This document shows, in pieces, positions 15,140-22,382 of a DNA stretch of 32,146 nt. Source of the DNA: Deltaproteobacteria bacterium (GTDB lineage Bacteria; Desulfobacterota; WTBG01; CAIYCZ01; CAIRTM01). Location: contig VGSH01000025.1 of NCBI GenBank assembly GCA_016875025.1, positions 1 to 32,146 of the forward strand, in the 5' to 3' direction. The notes under the pieces are model-generated. The model ran no database searches, was not told the DNA's origin, and was given only the letters and a program-made list of their open reading frames with translations. The position numbers and the translations under genes were made by a program. Each line of letters opens with the position of its first letter. Position 1 is the first letter of the stretch.

Positions 15140-16717
15140 TCAGCCTTTTCTCAAGAGCCTGCCCGCAAGGTTGTCGGTGCAGGCTCCGTCCCTGAGCGCC
15201 CAGACGCCGTTGACCATCACTGCGCGCACGCCCTCTGGATACTGGTGCGGAGACGCATAGGTTGCCCGGTCGCGCACCGCGCATGGATCAAACAGCACAA
15301 AATCGGCCCGGTATCCCTGTGCAAGCAGGCCGCGATCTTTAAGACCCATACGCTTGGCCGGCATGCTCGTCATTTTGCTGACCGCCTGCTCAAGCGGCAT
15401 CAGCTTCTCATCACGTACCATTTCAAGCAACCGCGCGAAGGCGCCAAATGCGCGCGGGTGCGGCATATCGCGGCTGAGAACTCCGTCGGTATCGCGCACA
15501 GCAGCATCGCTTCCCAGCATGACCCAGCTCTGGCGCAGGACCGTGCGCAGATTGTCCTCGCTCATGCAGAAAAAAATCGCGTCAATATCAAGCTGCTCTT
15601 CAATCAGCAGATCGCACAGCGCTTCGCCCACGCTCTGGCCGCGAAGGGACGCGGCCTCGGCAAGCATGCGGCCCTGCAGATGGGCGTTTTTTTCCGAGGC
15701 AAGGCGCGCAAGCATGGTTGTCGCCCCGACTTCCTCTGCAGGTGTGCGCTCGAACAGTTCCGCGAGAATGCGCGCGCGCTGTGCCGGATCGCGCAGGCGC
15801 TCAAGCTCGGCCGCATTGCCGCCCTCGCAGGCCCACAGGGGCAGATGCGCGTCAAGCCCCGTGCTCGAGGCGCAGTAGGGATAGCGGTCGGAGGTAATAT
15901 CCAGGCCCTCGCCCCTGGCCTGTTCGATCAATTCCAGCACCTCAGGCAGCTTGTGCCAGTTGCGTTGATCCATGGTTTTCAGGTGTGAAATCTGCACGGG
16001 AACGCCCGCCCTGCGGCCGACCTCAAGGGCTTCAGCAACAGCCTCGCTCAGATGGTCGGATTCGCTGCGCATATGCGTTGCATAAAACCCGCCATATTTT
16101 TTAAGCACTCCTGCCAGATGCACCAGTTCGTCAACATCCGCGAATGCGCCCGGCGGATAGATGAGCCCGCTTGAAAGACCCCAGCAGCCGCAGTCCATGG
16201 CTTCTTCAAGCAGGGCGCACATCTTTCCCAGCTGCTCAGCAGTCGCCTGCTGTGGCCCGTAGCCGATGACTGATCCGCGCAGATTGCCGTGCCCGGCAAG
16301 CAGGGCGATATTGGTGCGCAGGCCAGTGCAATCAAGGCGCTCAAAGTACTCAGCCATGGTTATCCAGTCCGGATCAAGGCCCAAGGCTGCAAGGGCCGAG
16401 CGCCGCTGCTCGCGCGCCATGCCCAGAAGCGGCGCGGCTGACAGGCCGCAATTGCCGCACACCTCGGTCGTAATACCCTGCATGAGCTTGGAGCGGCCCG
16501 CGTCGATCAGAACATTAAATTCCGAATGCGCGTGGATATCGATAAACCCCGGGCACAGGCACAGGCCTGAGGCGTCGACTACCTCGGCCGCCTCGCACGC
16601 GGCCAGATCGCCGATGGCTGCAATGCTGTCCCCGGCCACGGCCAGATCCTGCCTGCGCGCAGGCGCGCCGCTGCCGTCGATCAGAGAAGCATTTTTAATC
16701 AGGATGTCGAACTGCAC
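15140..16717 (-). CDS. N-acyl-D-amino-acid deacylase (D-aminoacylase)
   Basis: A 525-residue amidohydrolase-superfamily enzyme that removes the acyl group from N-acyl-D-amino acids. Metal ligands by comparison with Alcaligenes D-aminoacylase: HAH in FIDIHAHSE (His62, His64), Cys90 in CGNCG, His215 in ATHMRSE, His245 in SHLK and Asp404 in GSDA. The N-terminal beta part (ILIKNASLIDGSG) and the C-terminal GYRADFVLFDP complete the usual two-domain fold. GTG codons at 16735 and 16717 share the frame; I chose 16717 because GGAGG (16731-16727) lies 9 nt before it and inside the longer version. Related proteins include D-glutamate/D-aspartate deacylases, so the amino-acid preference is open. No partner gene lies beside it. 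Confidence 0.9.
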   Translation of the reverse strand: MQFDILIKNASLIDGSGAPARRQDLAVAGDSIAAIGDLAACEAAEVVDASGLCLCPGFIDIHAHSEFNVLIDAGRSKLMQGITTEVCGNCGLSAAPLLGMAREQRRSALAALGLDPDWITMAEYFERLDCTGLRTNIALLAGHGNLRGSVIGYGPQQATAEQLGKMCALLEEAMDCGCWGLSSGLIYPPGAFADVDELVHLAGVLKKYGGFYATHMRSESDHLSEAVAEALEVGRRAGVPVQISHLKTMDQRNWHKLPEVLELIEQARGEGLDITSDRYPYCASSTGLDAHLPLWACEGGNAAELERLRDPAQRARILAELFERTPAEEVGATTMLARLASEKNAHLQGRMLAEAASLRGQSVGEALCDLLIEEQLDIDAIFFCMSEDNLRTVLRQSWVMLGSDAAVRDTDGVLSRDMPHPRAFGAFARLLEMVRDEKLMPLEQAVSKMTSMPAKRMGLKDRGLLAQGYRADFVLFDPCAVRDRATYASPHQYPEGVRAVMVNGVWALRDGACTDNLAGRLLRKG

Positions 16718-17132
16718 CGCACTCAACCTCCGCACCTGTGTGCTCAGTATGCCTGCCCTTCAGAAACCGTGAAAGCAAGGCTTGGCATACAGTCTCAGCA
16801 TACTATGCTGCAGGGCCATACGCAATATCCATATTTTCAAGCACTCGCACCTTCAAGAAAATCCATACAGGCTGTTGAAAAAAGCTTATTACACCGAGCC
16901 ATTCGGCTTTATCAGGCGCACGGCCGGGGTGACAGACAATTTTTTTTTACGGACGCAAAGCCCGGGGAATACAGGAACACTTTGCCTGTTTTAAAAATGT
17001 GCTTCGCGTTCTCGATACCGGATTGGTGTATGGGTTGGGAGGGAAACAAAAGTAGGCAATTATGTTTTTGCTTACAAAAGTATAATCCTGTATACTGTAT
17101 AATAATGAATACAAAACACAGAGGAGTGCGGC
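16718..17132. other. 415-bp divergent gap between D-aminoacylase and hicB
   Basis: No convincing gene; a 129-codon plus-strand frame over 16769-17158 overlaps hicB and has no family features. A lone copy of the 13873-type repeat end, GGCTGTTGAAAAAA, is at 16870-16883 with no matching right end nearby. The last 70 bp are AT-rich and carry the hicB promoter. TGTATA/GTATAAT repeats near 17081-17104 could be an operator. Confidence 0.5.
17068..17096 (+). promoter_or_regulatory. Candidate promoter for hicB-hicA
   Basis: TTGCTT (17068-17073), 17 bp, TATACT (17091-17096). Overlapping TATAAT hexamers occur at 17081-17086 and 17098-17103. Repeated GTATA units in this 25-bp stretch might be bound by the antitoxin. 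The -35 is weak. Confidence 0.35.
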
Positions 17133-17345
17133 ATGAAAGAAATAATCTTCTTAGTTGAAGAAGACCCTGAAGGAGGTTTTAACGCTCAAGCGCTGGGCCA
17201 CTCCATATTTACGGAAGGAGATACAGAGGAAGAGCTGAAACACAATGTTCTCGACTCTGTTAAATGCCACTTCGAGGAAGCGGACGCCCCTGCGGTTGTG
17301 AGGCTGCATTTTGTCAGAGAAGAAGTGATGGCCGTCCATGCATAA
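17133..17345 (+). CDS. hicB: HicB-like antitoxin, short form
   Basis: A 70-residue protein that reads as the N-terminal partial RNase H-like domain of HicB antitoxins: a beta strand with EDPEGGFNAQALGHSIFTEG, then DTEEELKHNVLDSVKCHF. Full-length HicB proteins have an extra C-terminal ribbon-helix-helix or HTH domain for DNA binding; it is absent here. GAGGAG lies 6 nt before the ATG. The stop overlaps the start of hicA by 8 nt, so the two are translationally coupled. The antitoxin gene comes first, opposite to the classic hicA-hicB order. Expected role: blocks the HicA mRNA interferase. Confidence 0.75.
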   Translation: MKEIIFLVEEDPEGGFNAQALGHSIFTEGDTEEELKHNVLDSVKCHFEEADAPAVVRLHFVREEVMAVHA

Positions 17346-17586
17346 AACACCCCGGGATATTTCAGGCAGGGAGTTATGCAAACTGCTGGGACGCTTCGGC
17401 TACACGGTTACCCGCCAGACAGGAAGCCATATACGATTGAGTGCTCTGCAAGCCGTTCGAATCCATCATATAACTATTCCCAATCACGATCCGGTTAAAA
17501 TCGGCACCCTCAATAAAATTCTCCATGACATTGCGGAATTTCAAAAAATTTCAAAAGAAGACCTGCTTCAGCAATTGTGGGGCTGA
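17338..17586 (+). CDS. hicA: HicA-like mRNA interferase toxin
   Basis: An 82-residue double-stranded-RNA-binding-fold protein of the HicA/YcfA family. SGRELCKLLGRFGYTVTRQ is the usual first helix and strand. The catalytic histidine is His31 in TGSHIRL, and the C-terminal part (PNHDPVKIGTLNKILHDI) matches the family's HxxxIKxGTLxxILxxxG stretch. In characterised systems HicA cleaves mRNA when free of HicB. The start codon overlaps the end of hicB. ALQAVRIHHITIP replaces the more usual polar stretch; I see no damage to the fold. Confidence 0.85.
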   Translation: MHKTPRDISGRELCKLLGRFGYTVTRQTGSHIRLSALQAVRIHHITIPNHDPVKIGTLNKILHDIAEFQKISKEDLLQQLWG

Positions 17587-17672
17587 TCGAGCTTTCAGCG
17601 AACAGGTGACAGTGCCATCTCTTGCACACAGCAATCAGGATAGTGGCGGTGCGTGCGGCGCAGCCCGTAGGC

Positions 17673-18092
17673 TCAGCCTTCGTGCCGGGTAATTTCAAGA
17701 CCGTTTTCTTCGCACCACTGTTCAATCGCCCTGCGCAGTGCTGACTCTTCAAATGCATACCACTGTTCGAGCAGGTTGCGCCGCTCAAGGAAATTCTTGA
17801 ACCGGGCATAGGCGCCGCGCCGCCTGAATATCTGATACACAGTATCTTCTTCATCAGGAAGCCTCTGCCGGACGAACTCAAATACGAGCTCACGGCCAAG
17901 GTCAAAATCATTTTTGTGCGGAACCTCAACGCATTGATCCCAGTCGCTATCCTCCGGGATTTCGCTTTCGTCGAGCATATCCGATTCGAAGTAAAACTGC
18001 TCCGTGGTTTTGTCGTATACAGCGCGGTTCTCGCCGCTTGAAGCACTGCCAACATAGTCAAACGCCAGTTCGATCTCTCTATATGCGGGCAT
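17673..18092 (-). CDS. UPF0158 family protein
   Basis: A 139-residue soluble acidic protein. MPAYREIELAFDYV at the start, FFESD-like strand (EQFYFESDM), a ROYAL-like VPHKNDFDLGRELVFEFV and GAYARFKNFLERRNLLEQWYAFEESALRRA are conserved in UPF0158 proteins, whose function is unknown. GGAG lies 7 nt before the ATG. It converges on hicA with an 86-bp gap, so it might have been carried along with the toxin-antitoxin pair or merely be next to it. No active-site residues stand out. Confidence 0.8.
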   Translation of the reverse strand: MPAYREIELAFDYVGSASSGENRAVYDKTTEQFYFESDMLDESEIPEDSDWDQCVEVPHKNDFDLGRELVFEFVRQRLPDEEDTVYQIFRRRGAYARFKNFLERRNLLEQWYAFEESALRRAIEQWCEENGLEITRHEG

Positions 18093-18196
18093 ATATCAAC
18101 TCCGTGCAAGAGTCGGCATACGTGTCAGCGGCTGTATGGCGCCGCCCCCTGTGCCGTGGTTTGCATCTAACCGTATTTGATCTGCGTAAAAAAAGC

Positions 18197-18224
18197 TTGG
18201 CAGATGAACTCAGCATGTTATTAT
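18197..18224 (+). promoter_or_regulatory. Candidate promoter for the aminomutase gene
   Basis: TTGGCA (18197-18202), 16 bp, TATTAT (18219-18224): five of six matches in each box. It would give a leader of about 160 nt before the ATG at 18391. The rest of the 18093-18390 gap shows no gene. Confidence 0.5.
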
Positions 18225-18390
18225 AAAAGCACAGAACACGACTATTGTCCGCTGTGTCTGGGTTTCCCCGCGATGCCCGTGCGCCGTTTGACTCCGATAT
18301 CATAACCCTGCTGTTCTCCCGTGCCGCTGCTGTCGCCGCGCGCCCGTGTGCCACGCTTTTCATGCTGGCGCAATAGTAATGGAGGTTGCC

Positions 18391-20181
18391 ATGTTTGACA
18401 AGAGCTATATCGACCGGATGTTCAGCATTTATCCTTCGATTAAAACCCTGCTGCAGGAATCAAAAAACGTCAAAATGGCGCGCTTTTTCGTGACGCGCTA
18501 CCTTGAGGAACTCACCCAGGTTCTCAACACCGACAAAAGCAAGATCATGCCCGTGGAGTGGCTGCTGCAGGCGAGCTGCCTGACCGCGTTCCGTCGCATC
18601 CTCTCAGTGCGCAGCGAGCGGGTCGTAAAATTCAGCCTGCTGCGACTGCTGTGGCTGCTGGCGCGCGAGAGCCACGATCAGCTGCCGTCCGATCTCGATG
18701 ACGGCTTTTTTGAAGAAATGATTCATCTCATGCACGGCATCAAAGGCGAAAGCCACATCTATGATGCCGTGCCCTACCCGCGCTTCATGTCGCTGCAGGG
18801 CCGCGAGTCGGCCCTGATGCGCTCCGGGCAGCTCGACGACATGATGACCGCCAATGCCGCCCTGATGAACCGCTATCCCTGCGGCCTGGATGCCGACGTT
18901 CGGACTGAGCGCGCGCGCAACCGCGAACGGATTCTTTCATTTTTCAATGCAACGGAGACTGACTGGCAGGACTTTGAATGGCAGAAACGCAATGTTATCC
19001 GTGATGCCGGCACACTGGAAAAACTCATTGATCTCAGCGAAGCGGAGCGTGCCGCCATCCAGCAGGCCCGCTCCGCAAAACTGCCCTTCGGCATAACGCC
19101 GTTTTATGTTTCGCTGATGGACCGCGCCGGCGGGCGCAGCCGCGATCATGCCGTGCGCGCGCAGGTCATCCCGCCGCTGGACTACGTTGCGGCCATGCGC
19201 ACCCATACACATGAGCGGCCCCAGTCACTTGATTTCATGATGGAACACGATACCTCGCCCGTGGACCTCATCACCCGGCGCTACCCGGGCATTGTCATCC
19301 TCAAGCCATACAACACCTGCAGCCAGATATGCGTGTACTGCCAGCGCAACTGGGAAATTGATGACGTGCTGATGCCCGGAGCGCAGGCTGCGGACGAAAC
19401 CGTGAATGCTGCCATTGAATGGATCGCAGCGCATCCGGCTGTCACCGAAGTGCTGATCACAGGCGGCGATCCCCTGATCATGCCGGATGAGCGCATCCAT
19501 GCCATCCTCAAACAGATCGCCGCCATCGAACATGTTGAGCGCATCCGCATCGGGTCGCGCACGCCGGTGGTGCTGCCCCAGCGCATCACACCGGAGCTCA
19601 TGCAGATCATTGCGGCCTTTCACGAGCCCGGCCGCCGCGAGATCGTGCTCATCACGCATTTCGAGCACTCCTACGAAATAACCCCTGAGGCCATGGCTGC
19701 CGTGCAGCAGTTCCGCTGCCGCGGCATGTCGGTCTACAACCAGACGGTCTTCACCGTGGAAAACAGCCGCAGATTCGAACTGGTCGAGTTGCGGCGCAGG
19801 CTGCGCCTGATCGGGGTTGACCCCTACTACACCTTCAACACCAAGGGCAAAGAGGAGACCAGAAGCTACCGCGTGCCCCTGGCGCGCCTGCAGCAGGAGG
19901 TCAACGAGGAGGCCCGGCTTTCACCGGGCCTTGTGCGCACGGATGAACCCGTGTATAACGTACCTCGCCTGGGCAAGAATTATGTGCGCGCCCAGCATCA
20001 CAGCCTGCTGACCATCCTGCCCGACGGCCGGCGGGTGTATGAATTCCACCCCTGGGAGAAAAACCTGGCCCTGGCCGACACCTACATCGACATTGATGTG
20101 TCAATCCATGAGTACCTGCAGGAGCTGCAGCGCCGCGGGGAGAACATCGATGACTATAAAACGATCTGGTACTATTATTAG
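18391..20181 (+). CDS. eam: KamA-family radical SAM aminomutase, probably glutamate 2,3-aminomutase
   Basis: A 596-residue radical SAM, PLP-dependent enzyme. The 4Fe-4S motif C-x3-C-x2-C is Cys310, Cys314, Cys317 (NTCSQICVYC); the GGDP SAM motif is 358-361; the PLP lysine is likely Lys529 in NVPRLGKN. In lysine 2,3-aminomutase Asp293 and Asp330 hold the substrate side-chain amino group. Here the equivalent places are Lys485 (YYTFNTK) and Asn523 (YNVP), which is the Lys/Asn pair described for glutamate 2,3-aminomutase. A product would be beta-glutamate, a compatible solute. The spacing Lys485-Lys529 (44) equals Asp293-Lys337 in the lysine enzyme. About 150-190 N-terminal residues exceed the usual length, and their role is unknown. 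GGAGG is 6 nt before the ATG. The rlpA-like gene follows after 66 bp. Confidence 0.8.
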   Translation: MFDKSYIDRMFSIYPSIKTLLQESKNVKMARFFVTRYLEELTQVLNTDKSKIMPVEWLLQASCLTAFRRILSVRSERVVKFSLLRLLWLLARESHDQLPSDLDDGFFEEMIHLMHGIKGESHIYDAVPYPRFMSLQGRESALMRSGQLDDMMTANAALMNRYPCGLDADVRTERARNRERILSFFNATETDWQDFEWQKRNVIRDAGTLEKLIDLSEAERAAIQQARSAKLPFGITPFYVSLMDRAGGRSRDHAVRAQVIPPLDYVAAMRTHTHERPQSLDFMMEHDTSPVDLITRRYPGIVILKPYNTCSQICVYCQRNWEIDDVLMPGAQAADETVNAAIEWIAAHPAVTEVLITGGDPLIMPDERIHAILKQIAAIEHVERIRIGSRTPVVLPQRITPELMQIIAAFHEPGRREIVLITHFEHSYEITPEAMAAVQQFRCRGMSVYNQTVFTVENSRRFELVELRRRLRLIGVDPYYTFNTKGKEETRSYRVPLARLQQEVNEEARLSPGLVRTDEPVYNVPRLGKNYVRAQHHSLLTILPDGRRVYEFHPWEKNLALADTYIDIDVSIHEYLQELQRRGENIDDYKTIWYYY

Positions 20182-20247
20182 CGGCATGCAGCGCGTAATT
20201 GCGCCGATCAGGTTATTGCCGATGCGGATTCAACGAAAGGACGTGTG

Positions 20248-20742
20248 ATGAAAGAAAAATTATCCGCCCTGCTGATTGTATCCATCGCCCTGCTGATGTG
20301 CGCAGGATGCCAAACGCTTCCGCCAGCGCCTGAAGCACAGGTTACTCAACCGGTAACCGCTGCGCCCGCCCCGCCGGATATCACCGGACCGGCCCCTGAA
20401 CCGGCCCCGCCGCAGTCCGTCGTGGGAGTCGCCCGCTACTATGCCAGCCGCTTCCACGGCCGCAAAACCGCCTCAGGTGAAATATACGACCAGAAAAAAA
20501 TGACAGCCGCCCATGAAAGCCTGCCGTTCGGCACGCTGGTGAAAGTCGAAAATCTCGCCAACAGCAGATCCGTTATCGTCAGGGTCAACGACCGCTGCCG
20601 CAAGCACGAGGAAGTATTCATTGATCTATCCCGCGAGGCCGCGTTGGAGCTCGGCTTTATCAGGCAGGGCAAAGCCGATGTCCGGCTCACCATTCTTGAA
20701 AACAATCCAACAAAGGCAACCACAGCTGCCGCGAAGGATTAA
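20248..20742 (+). CDS. rlpA: RlpA-like septal-ring lipoprotein (double-psi beta-barrel)
   Basis: A 164-residue predicted outer-membrane lipoprotein: a hydrophobic signal, then the lipobox L-M-C-A-G-C with the acylated Cys21, then a proline-rich spacer (22-60), then one RlpA-like barrel (VVGVARYYASRFHGRKTASG to the C-terminus). The putative catalytic His is in MTAAHESLPFGT and the Asp in VRVNDRC. Known relatives are lytic transglycosylases that cut denuded glycan strands at the septum; they often carry a SPOR domain, which is missing here. The usual NDRGP is NDRCR, a deviation. AAGGA lies 6 nt before the ATG; a GTG one codon upstream is in frame. It may share a transcript with the aminomutase. 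Confidence 0.88.
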   Translation: MKEKLSALLIVSIALLMCAGCQTLPPAPEAQVTQPVTAAPAPPDITGPAPEPAPPQSVVGVARYYASRFHGRKTASGEIYDQKKMTAAHESLPFGTLVKVENLANSRSVIVRVNDRCRKHEEVFIDLSREAALELGFIRQGKADVRLTILENNPTKATTAAAKD

Positions 20743-20783
20743 ATGCCAGCCACGTGAGGATTGTGCCCCTGTTGAGCTTCTTT

Positions 20784-21176
20784 TCAGGCATATATCCTGA
20801 GCTTCACATGCCTGGCAATATGGTCGAAGTCGCGGTCATTGTGAAGCAGGCGGGCATCATACTCAAGGGCAACTGAAGCAATCATGCAATCAACCGGCTG
20901 CCGGATTGTGACACCTTGTTTGCGAAGGGTTCTGTACATCTCGGCTGCCCCCAGAAATGTCGTCTGCCGCATAGGCAGAAAAATCAGATCATCCAGATAT
21001 TCTTTTGTTCTGGCAAAGTCCTTGTCAGATCGTATTCCCTGCAGCACCTCCGACAGAATTACTCCGCACAGGCACACATCCTCTTCATCTTCTATCAATT
21101 GCTGAAGCCTTGCCACATGCGGCTCATTTCGGCCGGCAAAAAAATCGATCCAGACGGTTGTATCGATAAGCACCAT
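20784..21176 (-). CDS. vapC: VapC-like PIN-domain ribonuclease toxin
   Basis: A 130-residue PIN-domain protein. Acidic active-site residues are Asp5 (LIDTTVWIDFF), Glu43 (LSEVLQG), Asp96 (QPVDCMIA) and Asp114 (HNDRDF). The set is complete for a metal-dependent RNase such as VapC. The ATG at 21176 shares one base with the TGA stop of the antitoxin gene, so it is co-translated; an upstream in-frame extension would run back into vapB without a Shine-Dalgarno. It converges on the rlpA-like gene with 41 bp between. The target RNA (often a tRNA or rRNA) cannot be predicted. Confidence 0.9.
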   Translation of the reverse strand: MVLIDTTVWIDFFAGRNEPHVARLQQLIEDEEDVCLCGVILSEVLQGIRSDKDFARTKEYLDDLIFLPMRQTTFLGAAEMYRTLRKQGVTIRQPVDCMIASVALEYDARLLHNDRDFDHIARHVKLRIYA

Positions 21177-21376
21177 CAATGACGCACCTTGCGCCATTCG
21201 GCAAGGTCCCCCTCCCATTTGACAGTGCCCTTCAGTTCAAGCAGGCGCTTCTGACGGCCACGGCGGCGAACCTCATGCAGCGCATAGTCAATGAGGGCCC
21301 TGCGGGTAGGGATCCCGGTCAGTTTTTGACATTCATTGACCAGATCATCGTTAATCACTACGTTTGTTCGTCCCAT
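21176..21376 (-). CDS. vapB: VapB-type ribbon-helix-helix antitoxin
   Basis: A 66-residue protein with the ribbon strand TNVVINDDLVNECQKL, the first helix, then TRRALIDYALHEVRRRGRQ as the second helix, and a charged C-terminus (WEGDLAEWRKVRH) that probably wraps VapC. Family role: neutralises VapC and represses the operon. It is preceded by GGAGGTGATC, a full match to the 16S anti-Shine-Dalgarno, 7 nt from the ATG when measured from GGAGG. A strong promoter and inverted repeat lie just in front (21397-21430). Confidence 0.88.
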   Translation of the reverse strand: MGRTNVVINDDLVNECQKLTGIPTRRALIDYALHEVRRRGRQKRLLELKGTVKWEGDLAEWRKVRH

Positions 21377-21396
21377 ATGATCACCTCCGGCTTTCT

Positions 21397-21430
21397 ATAC
21401 ACATTATAATGGCTTTTTTGTGTATTTCAA
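21397..21430 (-). promoter_or_regulatory. vapBC promoter with inverted-repeat operator
   Basis: Minus strand TTGAAA (21430-21425), 16 bp, TATAAT (21408-21403), a perfect -10. The perfect heptamers ATACACA (21397-21403) and TGTGTAT (21419-21425) flank the spacer and touch both boxes, 15 bp apart, as expected for an autorepressing VapB/VapC complex. The transcript would have a short leader with the strong ribosome-binding site. Confidence 0.65.
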
Positions 21431-21522
21431 GGAAAAGCATGCTTGCCTCCTGCGCGACACAAGGCAGGACAAACTCGATTATTTAAGGGCGCTGTCCGGA
21501 TACTGTTCTCAGGCGGGCCAGT

Positions 21523-22284
21523 TCAATTCCCTGCTTTGGAAGATTTCAGTTCCGCCGTAAAATTGCCAAGCGGCAGGCCGCACATGATTTTTACGGGCAG
21601 CCGGCGCTCATCAGCGCTTATCCACAGCTTCACTGTTGCGCCGGACAGCATGTCAAATATTTTTGAAAATCCCGCGAGCTGCGGCTCAACCACATACGCG
21701 TCATACTCTCCGCTTTCCACCCGCACCTTTTGCTTCCCCGGCACCTTGGCCCTGACAACGACGCACGCCAGGCCATCAGAAACGGGCCTGGAAATTTCCT
21801 GTATTCCCTTGAGATCAAGCAGGCGCAGGGCATACAGAACCGACAGCGGGTCAAAAGCCCCGGGCACAAGCGGTGAAGGCCGGTATTTCTTCCCATTGAA
21901 GCTATACTGAGCTTCTTGTTTTTTCCAGTCAAAGGTAACGGTCACGTCCTGCGCCGTTGTGCCGCTGTTGCGTTCTTTATACAAAAGCGCATGCGCCATG
22001 CCAATATCAGCATAGGACTCAACCCGGTCGCTGATCATAAGGATTGCACTTAGAAAAGGCGATGTCGCGGAGCTCATCGTGAAATGATAAGCCGGTATGC
22101 CATTTACCGCAGCCATGGGCTTAACCTCAAAGGTCACAACGCCTGCCGCAATATCTTCCCAATAGATACTGTACTGAAGTTGTTCTCCCGGCTTGAAGGG
22201 TATGGTGCCTGCTGCAGGGCACACGCGTGCTGCCAGGAGCAGCATGCCTGTTAAAAAAAAGACTGTGCGTAGCTTTTGATGCAT
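21523..22284 (-). CDS. DUF3108 domain secreted protein
   Basis: A 253-residue protein with a signal peptide (basic MHQKLR, then a hydrophobic core FFLTGMLLLAA, then a small-residue cleavage region at about 20-25). The mature part begins IPFKPGEQLQYSIYWEDIAAG, the conserved opening of DUF3108 proteins, and has many alternating beta strands; PLSVLYALRLLDL is also typical. Function is unknown; similar proteins are periplasmic and may form a barrel-like sheet. The start at 22284 is chosen over an in-frame ATG 15 codons upstream because AAGGAA stands about 9 nt before it and because it begins the signal peptide. No obvious partner lies next to it. Confidence 0.8.
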   Translation of the reverse strand: MHQKLRTVFFLTGMLLLAARVCPAAGTIPFKPGEQLQYSIYWEDIAAGVVTFEVKPMAAVNGIPAYHFTMSSATSPFLSAILMISDRVESYADIGMAHALLYKERNSGTTAQDVTVTFDWKKQEAQYSFNGKKYRPSPLVPGAFDPLSVLYALRLLDLKGIQEISRPVSDGLACVVVRAKVPGKQKVRVESGEYDAYVVEPQLAGFSKIFDMLSGATVKLWISADERRLPVKIMCGLPLGNFTAELKSSKAGN

Positions 22285-22382
22285 TCGTTTGTTTCCTTTG
22301 CTTTGATGCACGAGTCGATTCAGCAGCAATTCAACGAATTCAATAACGTATTCGCACCTGTCTCTGTTCTTTTATGACGCAA

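Noticed and set aside
15086-15988. A 300-codon plus-strand frame over the D-aminoacylase gene
   Set aside because: Antisense to a gene with intact metal ligands; His/Ala/Arg-rich composition without motifs.
16769-17158. A 129-codon plus-strand frame before hicB
   Set aside because: Odd composition, overlaps the hicB start and the repeat end, no ribosome-binding site or motif.
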